Shown here: piece by piece, positions 16,917 to 25,542 of the stretch
Position numbering within the stretch: the first letter of the stretch is position 1
Layout of the letters: the number at the start of each line of letters is the position of its first letter
NCBI RefSeq assembly: GCF_000967865.1
Contig: NZ_JXRU01000024.1
Coordinates: forward strand, 1-64,000
DNA from: Microbacterium sp. SA39
GTDB taxonomy: Bacteria; Actinomycetota; Actinomycetes; Actinomycetales; Microbacteriaceae
DNA: 64,000 nucleotides
Direction: 5' to 3'
Position numbers and translations under genes: made by a program
Notes under the pieces: generated by a model
Seen by the model: the letters and a program-made list of their open reading frames with translations, nothing else
Database searches by the model: none
Told to the model about the DNA's origin: nothing

Positions 16917-17947
16917 CGGTTTTCGCTCCTCGGTGAGTCGGGGGAATCGGGGGATGGTTCGTGCGACAGCAGCCAGTGGGCCGCGCCGAGCACTGGTGCG
17001 TCGGCGAGCAGGGTCGAGGGGACGACGTCGAGAGCGGCGGGTCGGGAACCGCCGGAACCGCGGTCGATGCCGGCGGTCAGGGCGTCCACGAGGACGGGCC
17101 AGGAGCGGACCATCGATCCGCCGATGGTCAGACGCGTCGCGGAGAACGACTTCAGCCACGGAGAGAGCGTCTCGCCCAGTGCGGCCATCGCATGATCGAG
17201 CACCGCCGCCGCGTCGATGTCGCCGGCGGTGGCCGCTGCGGCGATCTCCTTCACCGTCGACACGCGGCCGGTGCGTCGAGTGAAGGCGCGGGTGATCGCT
17301 CGTGTCGACACCGTGTCCTCGAGAGGGAGGCCGTCGAACTCGAGCAGATACGCCCATCCGCGCGGGGGCACCTCCGGCCCTTCGTCGACGACGCGTCCGT
17401 GATCGAGGAAGCTCGACCCGACACCCGTGCCCAGCGTGATGCAGACCTGACGATCGGCGCGCGTCGCCGAGCCGTAGGCCCACTCGCCGATCCCGTAGGC
17501 GGCGGCGTCGTTGACGAAGCGGATGCCGTCGGCCTCGATGCCGAGACGCAGGGCCAGCCCGTCTCGGACCGACACGTCGCGCAGGGCGTCGAACTTCCCC
17601 ACGGCGTCGAAGCGCCCGACCCCGGTGGCGTAGTCGAACGGCCCCGGCATCGCCACGACCCATGCGCCGGCCCTTGCCGAACCTTCTGCACGCGCCCGCG
17701 CGGCGACCCGCGACGCCGGCTCGGCGATCGCGTCGAGCAACGCTTCCGCGGGGGCCGAGGGGTCGAGGGCCACCGTCTCGGCATCCGTCACTTCGCCGGC
17801 CCCGGCATCCGCCTCGACATCCGCACCCGCACCTTTCGCGTCGCGCAGGAGGACGGATGCCGCCGTGGCATGGCTGCCGCCCACCTCGATCACCCGCACG
17901 ACGGTGTCCGCCGCGCGGCCGCGCGTCTCGTCGATCACAGAGAGCAC
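16913..17947 (-). CDS. ROK family sugar kinase-like protein
   Basis: 344-residue ROK-type protein, probably a mannokinase or related sugar kinase because of its operon. Visible are the phosphate loop TLGTGVGSSF, the catalytic-type FVNDAAAYGIGE block, and the adenosine-binding LTIGGSMVRSW. The usual zinc motif CxCGxxGCxE is absent and replaced by EVPPRGWAYLLEFDGLPLED, so it is a divergent, zinc-less member. No DNA-binding N-terminus, so it is not a repressor. It overlaps the mannosidase gene. Confidence 0.8.
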   Translation of the reverse strand: MLSVIDETRGRAADTVVRVIEVGGSHATAASVLLRDAKGAGADVEADAGAGEVTDAETVALDPSAPAEALLDAIAEPASRVAARARAEGSARAGAWVVAMPGPFDYATGVGRFDAVGKFDALRDVSVRDGLALRLGIEADGIRFVNDAAAYGIGEWAYGSATRADRQVCITLGTGVGSSFLDHGRVVDEGPEVPPRGWAYLLEFDGLPLEDTVSTRAITRAFTRRTGRVSTVKEIAAAATAGDIDAAAVLDHAMAALGETLSPWLKSFSATRLTIGGSMVRSWPVLVDALTAGIDRGSGGSRPAALDVVPSTLLADAPVLGAAHWLLSHEPSPDSPDSPRSENR

Positions 17948-17971
17948 CTTCGCATGTCGATCGGGCGGGGA

Positions 17972-18793
17972 TCAGTACTGTCCGAGCGCGAGGCCGCGCT
18001 GGAAGTACTTCTGAGTGAGTCCGAACAGCAGAGCCGTCGGGATGGAGACGAGCAGCGCGGCCGTGAGCAGCACCGTGAACGCTGATCCTCCGCCCTGCAC
18101 CGACTGCAGGGCCTGCAGCAGCGGCATGACCGGACGGGTCTCGGAGCTCTGGGTGAGGATGAGCGCGAGCAGGAAGTCGTTCCACACCCACGTCGCCTGC
18201 AGGATGAAGACGACGACCAGGGCGCTGCGCGACATCGGCAGGTAGATCTGCGTGAAGATGCGCCAGGGCTTCGCGCCGTCGACCACCGCCGCCTCGAACA
18301 CCGAGTCGGCGATACCCGCGAAGAAGTTGCGCATCACGAACGCCGAGAACGGCAGGCAGACCACCGAATAGATCAGGATCATGCCGACGGCCGTGTCGAA
18401 GAGACCGACCTGCGAGTACGCGGCGAACAGCGGGATCACCATCAGCTGCAGCGGGAAGACCGTGCCGCAGAAGATCACGAAGAACCAGAAGAACCCGTGC
18501 TTCAGCTTGAGCGCGATGACCGCATAGCCGACCGCCGCGCCGAGGATCACCGCGATGACGGGCGCGACGATCGCGTAGATCAGCGTGATGAAGAGCCCGG
18601 ACGGCACGTCCGTCGTCGTGAAGACGTCGACGATGTTCTGCACGAGGGCGGGGAAGTTGCCCGGTTCCCACAGGCGTGAGCCGGAGTACTCGGACGTCAG
18701 CTTGCTCGCGTTCGCGAGCAGCAGGTAGATGGGAAGCAGCCAGAGGATGCCCATCAGGCCGAGGATGCCGTAGCGGAGGATCTTGGAGATCAT
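17972..18793 (-). CDS. Sugar ABC transporter permease, MalG type
   Basis: 273-residue inner-membrane permease of a CUT1 carbohydrate importer with six predicted helices. The ATPase-contacting loop is EAAVVDGAKPWRIFTQIYLP. The start overlaps the MalF-type gene stop by four bases. No ATPase gene is in the operon, as is usual for actinobacterial CUT1 systems that share an MsiK-type ATPase encoded elsewhere. The predicted substrate is an alpha-mannoside, inferred from the adjacent GH38. Confidence 0.88.
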   Translation of the reverse strand: MISKILRYGILGLMGILWLLPIYLLLANASKLTSEYSGSRLWEPGNFPALVQNIVDVFTTTDVPSGLFITLIYAIVAPVIAVILGAAVGYAVIALKLKHGFFWFFVIFCGTVFPLQLMVIPLFAAYSQVGLFDTAVGMILIYSVVCLPFSAFVMRNFFAGIADSVFEAAVVDGAKPWRIFTQIYLPMSRSALVVVFILQATWVWNDFLLALILTQSSETRPVMPLLQALQSVQGGGSAFTVLLTAALLVSIPTALLFGLTQKYFQRGLALGQY

Positions 18794-19719
18794 GCGCGGC
18801 GCGCTCCCTTCGTCTTCGGTGCGGCATCGATCTTCGGCGCCGCGTCTCCGAGGGAGAGCTGGCGGCGCAGGTAGATGACGGATGCCGCGACGGTGATGAC
18901 GGTGAGGAAGATGGCGACGGCCGACCCCATCCCGTACTCGTTGTTGAGGAACGTCTCGCGGTACATCGTCACGCCCAGGGTCTCGGACACGCGGTTCGGT
19001 CCGCCCTGGGTCATCGACTGCACGATGTCGAACGTCTTCAGGCTGTTCACGATCGACAGCCCGACGACGATGGTGGTGGTCGGACGCAGCAGCGGCCAGA
19101 CCATGGAGGCGAACAGACGGAAGCCGCCGGCACCGTCGACCTTCGCCGCCTCGAGCGGCTCCTTCGGTATCGACTGCAGCCCGACGGTGAACAGCAGCGC
19201 GTTCACGCCCACCCCTTGCCAGGAGGCGGCCAGGATCATCACGATCGTGTTGAGCGGAGCATCCTGCAGCCAGCGCAGCTCGGAACCGGGCAGGTTCAGG
19301 AACGCGAGTGCCTGCGACAGCGCGCCGCCGTTCTGCAGCACGAACGAGAAGATCACGCCGACCGCGACGCCCGACAGCGCATATGGGATGAGGAACGGCA
19401 CCCGCAGCCACGCCGCCCCGGGGAGCCCGTAGGCGAGGTACGCGACGAGCAGCCCGAGCCCGACGGGCACGAGGAGCGTACCGAGCACCCACGCCAGCGT
19501 GTTGAGGATCGAGAGAGCGATCGCCGGATCCTGGAACATCTCGACGTAGTTGTCGAGTCCGATCCACGTCGGATCCCCCAGACCGTCGTACTCGGTGAAG
19601 CTGAGGTAGACGGTGTAGAGCACCGGGATGTACAGCGCGACGACGACCACCGCGACGCCCGGGCCCATGAAGGCCCAGGCGTCGCGCTGGCGCGCGGAGC
19701 GGACCGGGGTCCGGCTCAA
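18790..19719 (-). CDS. Sugar ABC transporter permease, MalF type
   Basis: 309-residue CUT1 permease with six hydrophobic helices and the ATPase-contact loop EAAKVDGAGGFRLFASMVWP. The short cytoplasmic N-terminus (SARQRDAWAFMGPG) is typical of the MalF/UgpA group. It overlaps the binding protein stop upstream and the MalG-type start downstream by four bases each, so all three are translationally coupled. Confidence 0.88.
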   Translation of the reverse strand: MSRTPVRSARQRDAWAFMGPGVAVVVVALYIPVLYTVYLSFTEYDGLGDPTWIGLDNYVEMFQDPAIALSILNTLAWVLGTLLVPVGLGLLVAYLAYGLPGAAWLRVPFLIPYALSGVAVGVIFSFVLQNGGALSQALAFLNLPGSELRWLQDAPLNTIVMILAASWQGVGVNALLFTVGLQSIPKEPLEAAKVDGAGGFRLFASMVWPLLRPTTTIVVGLSIVNSLKTFDIVQSMTQGGPNRVSETLGVTMYRETFLNNEYGMGSAVAIFLTVITVAASVIYLRRQLSLGDAAPKIDAAPKTKGARRA

Positions 19720-20960
19720 TGCTCGCTCCAGTACTCGTCAGCCGCCCGCTGGATGCCCTCGAGGTACGGCATCGGATCACCGGGATTCGTCATGAATCCG
19801 GTGAACTCGTCGAGCGACGCCGTGAGGATCGGAGCAGGCGCCGCCTCGTAGTAGCGCAGGTAGAACGTGTACTTCGGGTCGGTGTACTCCTCGCCGATCT
19901 TCTGGAACTCCTCGGTCGCGGCGGTCGCCTTGGGGTTGAACGGCAGGTTGCCCTGCTGCTCCGACCATGCCGTCTGCGCATTGGTTCCCATCCACCACTC
20001 GGAGTACTTCAGGCCGAGGTCTCGCTGCGCCGACTTCTCGGGCACGCAGATCGGAGCGGTCTCGATCGCGACCGGGACGACCTCCTGGTCGGCGTTCACG
20101 TTCGGGATCGGGAACACGCCCCAGTCCTTCCCGCTCTCGAGGCCGACCGTGTCGAGGGTGCTGGAGTACCAGGTGCCGAAGGGGACCATCGCGATCTCCT
20201 GGTCCTTGATCTGCGTCTCGGCCGGAGTCTTGGAACCGGGGTCGGAGAAGTATCCCTTCTCCTTCATGTCGAGCCAGACGTTCATGACGTCGACGACCTC
20301 GGGGTCGGTGAACTTCGCCTCGCCGCTCACGAGGTCCTCGTAGAGTTCGACGTCTGTGCCCGCCACGAGGATCTGGAACCAGACGAATGCCCAGGGGTTG
20401 CCGCCCGAGTTCCAGAACGGGGCGATGCCCGCATCTACCAGGGTGTCGGAGACCGCCATCATCTCGTCCCACGTGGTCGGCACCTCGAGGCCGAGCTCGG
20501 AGAACGTGCGCTTGTCGTAGTACATGACCCAGTCGTCGACGCTGATCGGCGTGCAGTACTGGGCGCCGTCGATCGTGTAGAGATCCTTGACCGACTCGCT
20601 CACGTCGCCGTCGGCGATCGCCTTCTCCCAGATGTCGGTCGTCTCTACCACGAGACCTTCGGCGACGAGCTCCTCCAGCGGCGAACCGGTGTGCCAGGTG
20701 AAGAGGCCCGGTGCCTTGTTCGAGCGGAAGGACTGCTTGATGAACGCCTGGAACGCATTCTGGTCGGCGTAGTACTTCGGATCCAGCGCAATGTCGATGT
20801 CCTCCTCGCCGACGGCGGAGAACTTCTCGAAGTCCCAGCTCTTGTCGGTGACGAAATTCAGGTCGCCGGAGGAGGCGGAGGACGAGCCGGCGCAGCCCGC
20901 GGCGGATGCCACGATCGCCAGTGCAGCCGTGACTGCGGCTGCTTTACGAGGGAACTTCAC
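19716..20960 (-). CDS. Sugar ABC transporter substrate-binding lipoprotein
   Basis: 414-residue extracellular solute-binding protein, family 1. It has a lipoprotein signal peptide with lipobox SAAGC (Cys at about 23) followed by a Ser-rich linker. Typical family 1 features include APGLFTWHTGS, PTTWDEMMAVSDTL and the Trp-rich NPWAFVWFQ. It should deliver mannosides to the MalFG-type permeases. First gene of the operon, with a LacI-type operator at 21021-21036 in its promoter region. Confidence 0.88.
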   Translation of the reverse strand: MKFPRKAAAVTAALAIVASAAGCAGSSSASSGDLNFVTDKSWDFEKFSAVGEEDIDIALDPKYYADQNAFQAFIKQSFRSNKAPGLFTWHTGSPLEELVAEGLVVETTDIWEKAIADGDVSESVKDLYTIDGAQYCTPISVDDWVMYYDKRTFSELGLEVPTTWDEMMAVSDTLVDAGIAPFWNSGGNPWAFVWFQILVAGTDVELYEDLVSGEAKFTDPEVVDVMNVWLDMKEKGYFSDPGSKTPAETQIKDQEIAMVPFGTWYSSTLDTVGLESGKDWGVFPIPNVNADQEVVPVAIETAPICVPEKSAQRDLGLKYSEWWMGTNAQTAWSEQQGNLPFNPKATAATEEFQKIGEEYTDPKYTFYLRYYEAAPAPILTASLDEFTGFMTNPGDPMPYLEGIQRAADEYWSEH

Positions 20961-21020
20961 GGCGGAACTCCTTTGTTCGGTACGAGGGCCAAGACCGGAT
21001 CACGAGGTGAGAGCGCCGTC

Positions 21021-21036
21021 TTGGTATCGTTATCAG
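21021..21036. promoter_or_regulatory. LacI-type operator upstream of binding-protein operon
   Basis: TTGGTATCGTTATCAG, a near-palindrome around a central CG, as expected for a LacI/GalR operator. It differs at two positions from the site at 22228-22243 in front of the mannose-6-phosphate isomerase gene. The lacI gene lies between the two sites. Confidence 0.65.
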
Positions 21037-21171
21037 AATCGGACTGTAACACGAGGCCGGAGCAGAGGGCAAGGAAGTCGTCCGCCGCCGTCGCGTCGTC
21101 TTCCGGCGGCGCGAAGACGCGCTCGCCCCGAGAAAGCCGCCGCTCACCACGGGTGCGGATACCATGACGGC

Positions 21172-22188
21172 ATGCCCGACCACCTCGCTCCTCACCGCGG
21201 TGCCGCCGCACCCACCGTGCAGGACGTGGCGGCCGCTGCGGGCGTCTCACCCATGACGGTGTCACGCGTGCTCAACGGCGGACCCAACGTGCGACCCCAG
21301 AAGATCCAGGCTGTCCTCGACGCCGCCGCAGCACTCGGATATCGCCGGAACGAGAACGCGCGCAGCATCCGTCCCGGCCAGCGCACCGGACTGCTCGGCG
21401 TCATCATCACCAACGTCGCGAACCCGTACTACGCCCAGGTGCAGCTCGGGGTGGAGGAGATCGTCTCCTCTGACGGCATGCGGCTGCTCGTCGGCAACAG
21501 CGGCGAGGACGTCCACCGTGAACGCGCCCTCGTCAACGACTTCATCGGACGCAAGGTCGACGGCTTGATCGTGGTCCCCGCCGGCGGAGACGTCGCGCAC
21601 CTGCGCGCTGCCACGGCGGTCGGCATCCCCCTCGCCCTCGCCTCGCGGCAGGTCGACGGCGTCGATGCCGACGTCGTGCTCGTCGATGACGAGGGCGGCG
21701 CACGAGACGGCACCGCGCACCTGCTCGCCGAGGGGCACCGACGCATCGCCTTCCTCGGGAACCGCTCGTCCGTGTTCACCAGCCGCCGCCGTCAGCAGGG
21801 GTTCGAGCGGGCGCATGCCGAGGCCGGAGTCGCGTTCGACCCGATCCTGCTGCGCGCGGGTCAGAATGACGATGCGACCGCCCACGACGTGACGCTCGAG
21901 CTCCTCGCGCTCGACGAGCCGCCGACCGCGATCTTCAGCGCGAACAACCGGAACACCGTGGGCGCATTGCGCGCCCTCTCCGAGCGCCGCGACCTCGCCG
22001 AGTCGCTGCGGATCGTCGCCTTCGATGACTTCGAACTCTCGAGCCTCGTTCCGTTCGCGCTCTCGGTGATCGAGCACGACCCTCGAGAACTCGGTCGCAC
22101 CGCGGCGCGCATGGTGATGGCGCGCCTGCACTCGACGGTCGACAGCGTCGCGCAGACGATCGAACTGCCCACGCACTTCCGGCCCTGA
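21172..22188 (+). CDS. LacI family regulator of the mannoside cluster
   Basis: 338-residue LacI/GalR repressor. The helix-turn-helix is at residues 15-36 (TVQDVAAAAGVSPMTVSRVL), followed by the hinge and a periplasmic-binding-like domain (IITNVANPYYAQ; FDDFELSSLVP). It is divergent from the transporter operon and upstream of the isomerase gene. Matching operators flank both targets, so it most likely represses both until a mannose-type sugar binds. The ATG at 21172 fits the family N-terminus. Confidence 0.88.
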   Translation: MPDHLAPHRGAAAPTVQDVAAAAGVSPMTVSRVLNGGPNVRPQKIQAVLDAAAALGYRRNENARSIRPGQRTGLLGVIITNVANPYYAQVQLGVEEIVSSDGMRLLVGNSGEDVHRERALVNDFIGRKVDGLIVVPAGGDVAHLRAATAVGIPLALASRQVDGVDADVVLVDDEGGARDGTAHLLAEGHRRIAFLGNRSSVFTSRRRQQGFERAHAEAGVAFDPILLRAGQNDDATAHDVTLELLALDEPPTAIFSANNRNTVGALRALSERRDLAESLRIVAFDDFELSSLVPFALSVIEHDPRELGRTAARMVMARLHSTVDSVAQTIELPTHFRP

Positions 22189-22227
22189 GCGCATCGGCAG
22201 GTGGACATTCGGCGCTCGTTGTGTAAA

Positions 22228-22243
22228 TTGGTAACGATATCAG
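22228..22243. promoter_or_regulatory. LacI-type operator upstream of manA-like gene
   Basis: TTGGTAACGATATCAG, the partner of the site at 21021-21036. It lies 57 bp before the isomerase start and next to TTGTGT, a possible -35 box, so repressor binding would block the promoter. Confidence 0.65.
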
Positions 22244-22299
22244 CGCGGTGCCTCCGAAGTGAGGCACGGCGCGGAGCTTCATCGAGAAAGGCTGCAGCG

Positions 22300-24078
22300 A
22301 TGCACCACCCCCACGAGCGCGACAGCGCGACGGCGACGTCTGCCTACGATCGCTCGCCCGCGATCGACCTTCCCGCGGGAGAGCAGATCCGCCGGGGAGG
22401 CGAGGCTTGGCGCCCGCTGCTTCACGCTGCGGCCGCCCTGGGCATCCGTCCGCTGATCGCCGTCGACGCCTACCCGGGAGCCGACGTGGCCACGCTCCTG
22501 ACCCAGCTGGGCGCGGCGTTCCCCGAGTACGAGGTCATCGATGTCGAGCGTGCAGCGCTTTCGGCCCCGCAGCTCGCCGAGAACTTCCGGGCGAACCTCA
22601 CGGACGATCGGGTCTTCGGTGTGATGTCGCACGCGACGATCGAGTCCTTCTACGCCCCCGAGGGCATCGAGGCACTGCGAGCCGAGGTGCGCGAGCGCGC
22701 GAGCGGAATGATCCTCGTGGGTTGGGGCGCCGCCACGATCGCGGAACCCGACATCACCGTCCTCGGGGAGATGGCCCGGTGGGAGATCCAGCTCCGATAC
22801 CGGCGGGGGATGCCGAACTGGCACGCCGGGAATCACGAGGAAGACCCACTGCGCAAGATCAAGCGCGGCTACTTCCTCGAGTGGCGCGCCGCCGACCGGC
22901 ACAAGCGACCGCTCTTCGACGCCGCCGACTTCGTGCTCGACCTCAACGACGCGTCCGATCCGGCGCTGATCACCGGCGACGCTTTCCGCGGGGCGCTCGC
23001 CTCCGCGCTGACGCGGCCGTTCCGCGTCGTCCCCTACTTCGACCCCGGCGTCTGGGGCGGGCAGTGGATGAAGCAGGTCTGCGGACTCGACGACTCCGAG
23101 CCGAATTACGCCTGGTCGTTCGACGGCGTGCCCGAGGAGAACAGCCTGCTGCTCTCGGACGGAGTTTCGACCTTCCAGATCCCCGCGACCGACCTGGTCT
23201 TCCGGCATCCGCGCGAGCTTCTCGGCGAACGCACGTTCGCGCGGTTCGGCGCGGAATTCCCGATCCGCTTCGACCTGCTCGACACGATGGACGGCGGGAA
23301 CCTCTCGCTGCAGGTGCATCCGCTCACCGACTACATCCAGGACCGATTCGGGATGGCCTATACACAGGATGAGAGCTACTACCTGCTGGATGCCGGTGAC
23401 GACGCGGTCGTCTACCTCGGACTGAAGACGGGAGTGGACCGGCAGCGACTCACCGACGACCTCTCACGGGCTCAGGCCGGAGAGATCTCCTTCCCTGCGG
23501 AGGACTACGTGAACACGTTCCCAGCGAAGAAGCACGACCACTTCGCGATCCCCGCCGGCACGGTGCACTGCTCGGGGCGCAACTCGATGGTGCTCGAGAT
23601 CTCGGCGACGCCGTACATCTTCACCTTCAAGATGTGGGACTGGGACCGGGTCGGCCTCGACGGCGCCCCGCGCCCGATCCACCTCGATCACGCGTTGGCC
23701 AACATCCAGTGGGACCGTGACACCGAGTGGACGACCGCCAACCTCGTCGACCAGGTCGAGCCGGTGTCGGCGGGAGACGGATGGCGCGAGGAGCGTACCG
23801 GCCTTCACGAACTGGAGTTCATCGAGGTGCGCCGGCACTGGTTCGACGGCACCGTGCCGCACGACACGCAGGGCACGGTCAACGTCCTGAACCTCGTCGA
23901 AGGACGCGAGGTCATCGTCGAATCGCCGACCGACGATTTCGCGCCTTTCGTGGTGCACTACGCCGAGACCTTCATCGTGCCGGCCGCCGTCGGGGCCTAC
24001 ACGATCCGCCCGCACGGTTCGGGCGTCGGCATCCGACACGCCACCGTCAAGGCGTCGGTTCGCGACACCGCGACCTGA
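22300..24078 (+). CDS. manA: Mannose-6-phosphate isomerase with extra N-terminal domain
   Basis: 592-residue protein. The C-terminal part (about residue 250 onward) is a class I phosphomannose isomerase cupin: VVPYFDPGVWGGQWM, the zinc-binding LSLQVHPLTDY, and HDHFAIPAGTVHCSG. It converts mannose-6-phosphate to fructose-6-phosphate. The N-terminal about 240 residues (RPLIAVDAYPGADVATLL, YEVIDVERAALSAPQ) form a separate domain that looks like a P-loop-less kinase or uridine-kinase-type fold. I cannot assign its role. A typical class I enzyme is 300-400 residues. The LacI-type operator upstream ties it to the mannoside operon. Confidence 0.8.
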   Translation: MHHPHERDSATATSAYDRSPAIDLPAGEQIRRGGEAWRPLLHAAAALGIRPLIAVDAYPGADVATLLTQLGAAFPEYEVIDVERAALSAPQLAENFRANLTDDRVFGVMSHATIESFYAPEGIEALRAEVRERASGMILVGWGAATIAEPDITVLGEMARWEIQLRYRRGMPNWHAGNHEEDPLRKIKRGYFLEWRAADRHKRPLFDAADFVLDLNDASDPALITGDAFRGALASALTRPFRVVPYFDPGVWGGQWMKQVCGLDDSEPNYAWSFDGVPEENSLLLSDGVSTFQIPATDLVFRHPRELLGERTFARFGAEFPIRFDLLDTMDGGNLSLQVHPLTDYIQDRFGMAYTQDESYYLLDAGDDAVVYLGLKTGVDRQRLTDDLSRAQAGEISFPAEDYVNTFPAKKHDHFAIPAGTVHCSGRNSMVLEISATPYIFTFKMWDWDRVGLDGAPRPIHLDHALANIQWDRDTEWTTANLVDQVEPVSAGDGWREERTGLHELEFIEVRRHWFDGTVPHDTQGTVNVLNLVEGREVIVESPTDDFAPFVVHYAETFIVPAAVGAYTIRPHGSGVGIRHATVKASVRDTAT

Positions 24079-24127
24079 CTCAGGCTCGGTCTCGGGTGGG
24101 CTGGATGCCGACGTGTGCTCCCGTGGA

Positions 24128-25492
24128 TCAGGCCGTGCGGATCAGCTTCTTGTTCACGAACTCGTCGGCACCCAGGAAGCCCAGCTCGCGGCCGATGCCG
24201 CTGCGCTTCACGCCGCCGAACGGCAGCTCCGGGCTGTCCGCGAGCACGAGGTTCACATAGACCATGCCGGCCTCGATCTGATCCGCCACACGCGCCGCCT
24301 GCTCGGCATCCGTCGAGAAGAGGTACGAGCCGAGGCCGAACGGCGTGCCGTTGGCGATGCGCACGGCATCCGCCTCATCCGTCGCGCGGTAGACGACCGC
24401 GACGGGACCGAAGAACTCCTCGCTCCACGCCGCCATCTGCTCGGTCACGCCGGTGAGCACCGTCGGCTCGAAGAAGGCGCCGCTGCGGCCTCCGCCGAGG
24501 GCGAGTCGAGCACCTGCTTCGATGGCCCGGGCCACCTGCTTCTGCAGGGAGGCCGCCGCCTCCTCCGAGGAGAGCGGGCCCAGCACCGCGTCGTCGGCGA
24601 GGGGCTCGACCGCGGCGTGCGCGCCCATCCGCTCGACGAACTTCGCCAGGAACTCCTCGTACAGGTCGTCCGCGATGATGAACCGCTTGGCGCCGTTGCA
24701 GGACTGTCCGCTGTTGTCGAGGCGCGCGTCGACCGCAGCCTGCACCGTGGCGCCGAGGTCGTCGGTCGACAGCAGGATGAACGGGTCGGATCCGCCGAGC
24801 TCCAGCACGACCTTCTTGAGGTGCCGGCCGGCCGTCTCGGCGACGCTCGAGCCCGCGCCCTCCGAGCCGGTCAGCGAGACGCCCTGCACCCGCGGGTCGG
24901 CGATGATGTCGGCCGCCTGCGCGTTCGAGATGTAGAGGTTCGCGTAGGCACCCTCGGGGAAACCGGCGTCGTGGAAGATCTGACCGATGGCGGCCGACGA
25001 CTCGGGGCACTGACGGGCGTGCTTCAGCAGGATCGGGTTGCCGATCAGCAGGTTCGGCGCCGCGAAACGCGCGACCTGGTAGTACGGGAAGTTCCACGGC
25101 ATGACGCCGAGCAGCGGGCCCAGAGCGGACCGGCGGATGACGGCGGTGCCGTCGCCCTGGATGCTCAATTGCTGATCCTTGAGGATCTCTTCCGCATTGT
25201 CGGCGTAGTACTCGATGATGTCGGCCGCGAAGTCGACCTCGCCCAGTGCACCCTCGAGGATCTTCCCCATCTCGCGCACGATCAGCTGCGCGAGCTCCTC
25301 CCGGCGCTCCCGGTGGAGGCGCGCCACCTCGCGGAGCAGCGCGGCGCGCTCCGCGACACTGCTCGAGCGGGACCAGCCGCGGAACGCCGCATCGGCGGCA
25401 TCCACCGCCTCCCCGACCTGCGCGTCGGTGATCTCGTCGTAGGTGTTGAGCACGGACCCGGTCGCGGGGTCGGTCACGCTGTAGACAGCCAT
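24128..25492 (-). CDS. NAD(P)-dependent aldehyde dehydrogenase (succinate-semialdehyde type)
   Basis: 454-residue aldehyde dehydrogenase. The cofactor loop MPWNFPYYQ is near 131, the general base is E231 (LELGGSDPF), and the catalytic Cys is C265 (NSGQSCNGAKRF). The sequence is closest in style to succinate-semialdehyde dehydrogenases (GabD/Sad). It is the last gene of an APC permease-alcohol dehydrogenase-aldehyde dehydrogenase operon. It probably oxidises the aldehyde made by the preceding alcohol dehydrogenase or by an amine-degrading enzyme elsewhere. Confidence 0.88.
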   Translation of the reverse strand: MAVYSVTDPATGSVLNTYDEITDAQVGEAVDAADAAFRGWSRSSSVAERAALLREVARLHRERREELAQLIVREMGKILEGALGEVDFAADIIEYYADNAEEILKDQQLSIQGDGTAVIRRSALGPLLGVMPWNFPYYQVARFAAPNLLIGNPILLKHARQCPESSAAIGQIFHDAGFPEGAYANLYISNAQAADIIADPRVQGVSLTGSEGAGSSVAETAGRHLKKVVLELGGSDPFILLSTDDLGATVQAAVDARLDNSGQSCNGAKRFIIADDLYEEFLAKFVERMGAHAAVEPLADDAVLGPLSSEEAAASLQKQVARAIEAGARLALGGGRSGAFFEPTVLTGVTEQMAAWSEEFFGPVAVVYRATDEADAVRIANGTPFGLGSYLFSTDAEQAARVADQIEAGMVYVNLVLADSPELPFGGVKRSGIGRELGFLGADEFVNKKLIRTA

Positions 25493-25542
25493 GTCGTGGT
25501 TCCTTCTTTCGTCGGGAGGGCGGAGAGATAGGTCGGAACGCT

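Noticed and set aside
15732..17195. Plus-strand frame opposite the mannosidase
   Set aside because: It overlaps two genes with full motifs and has no recognisable product.
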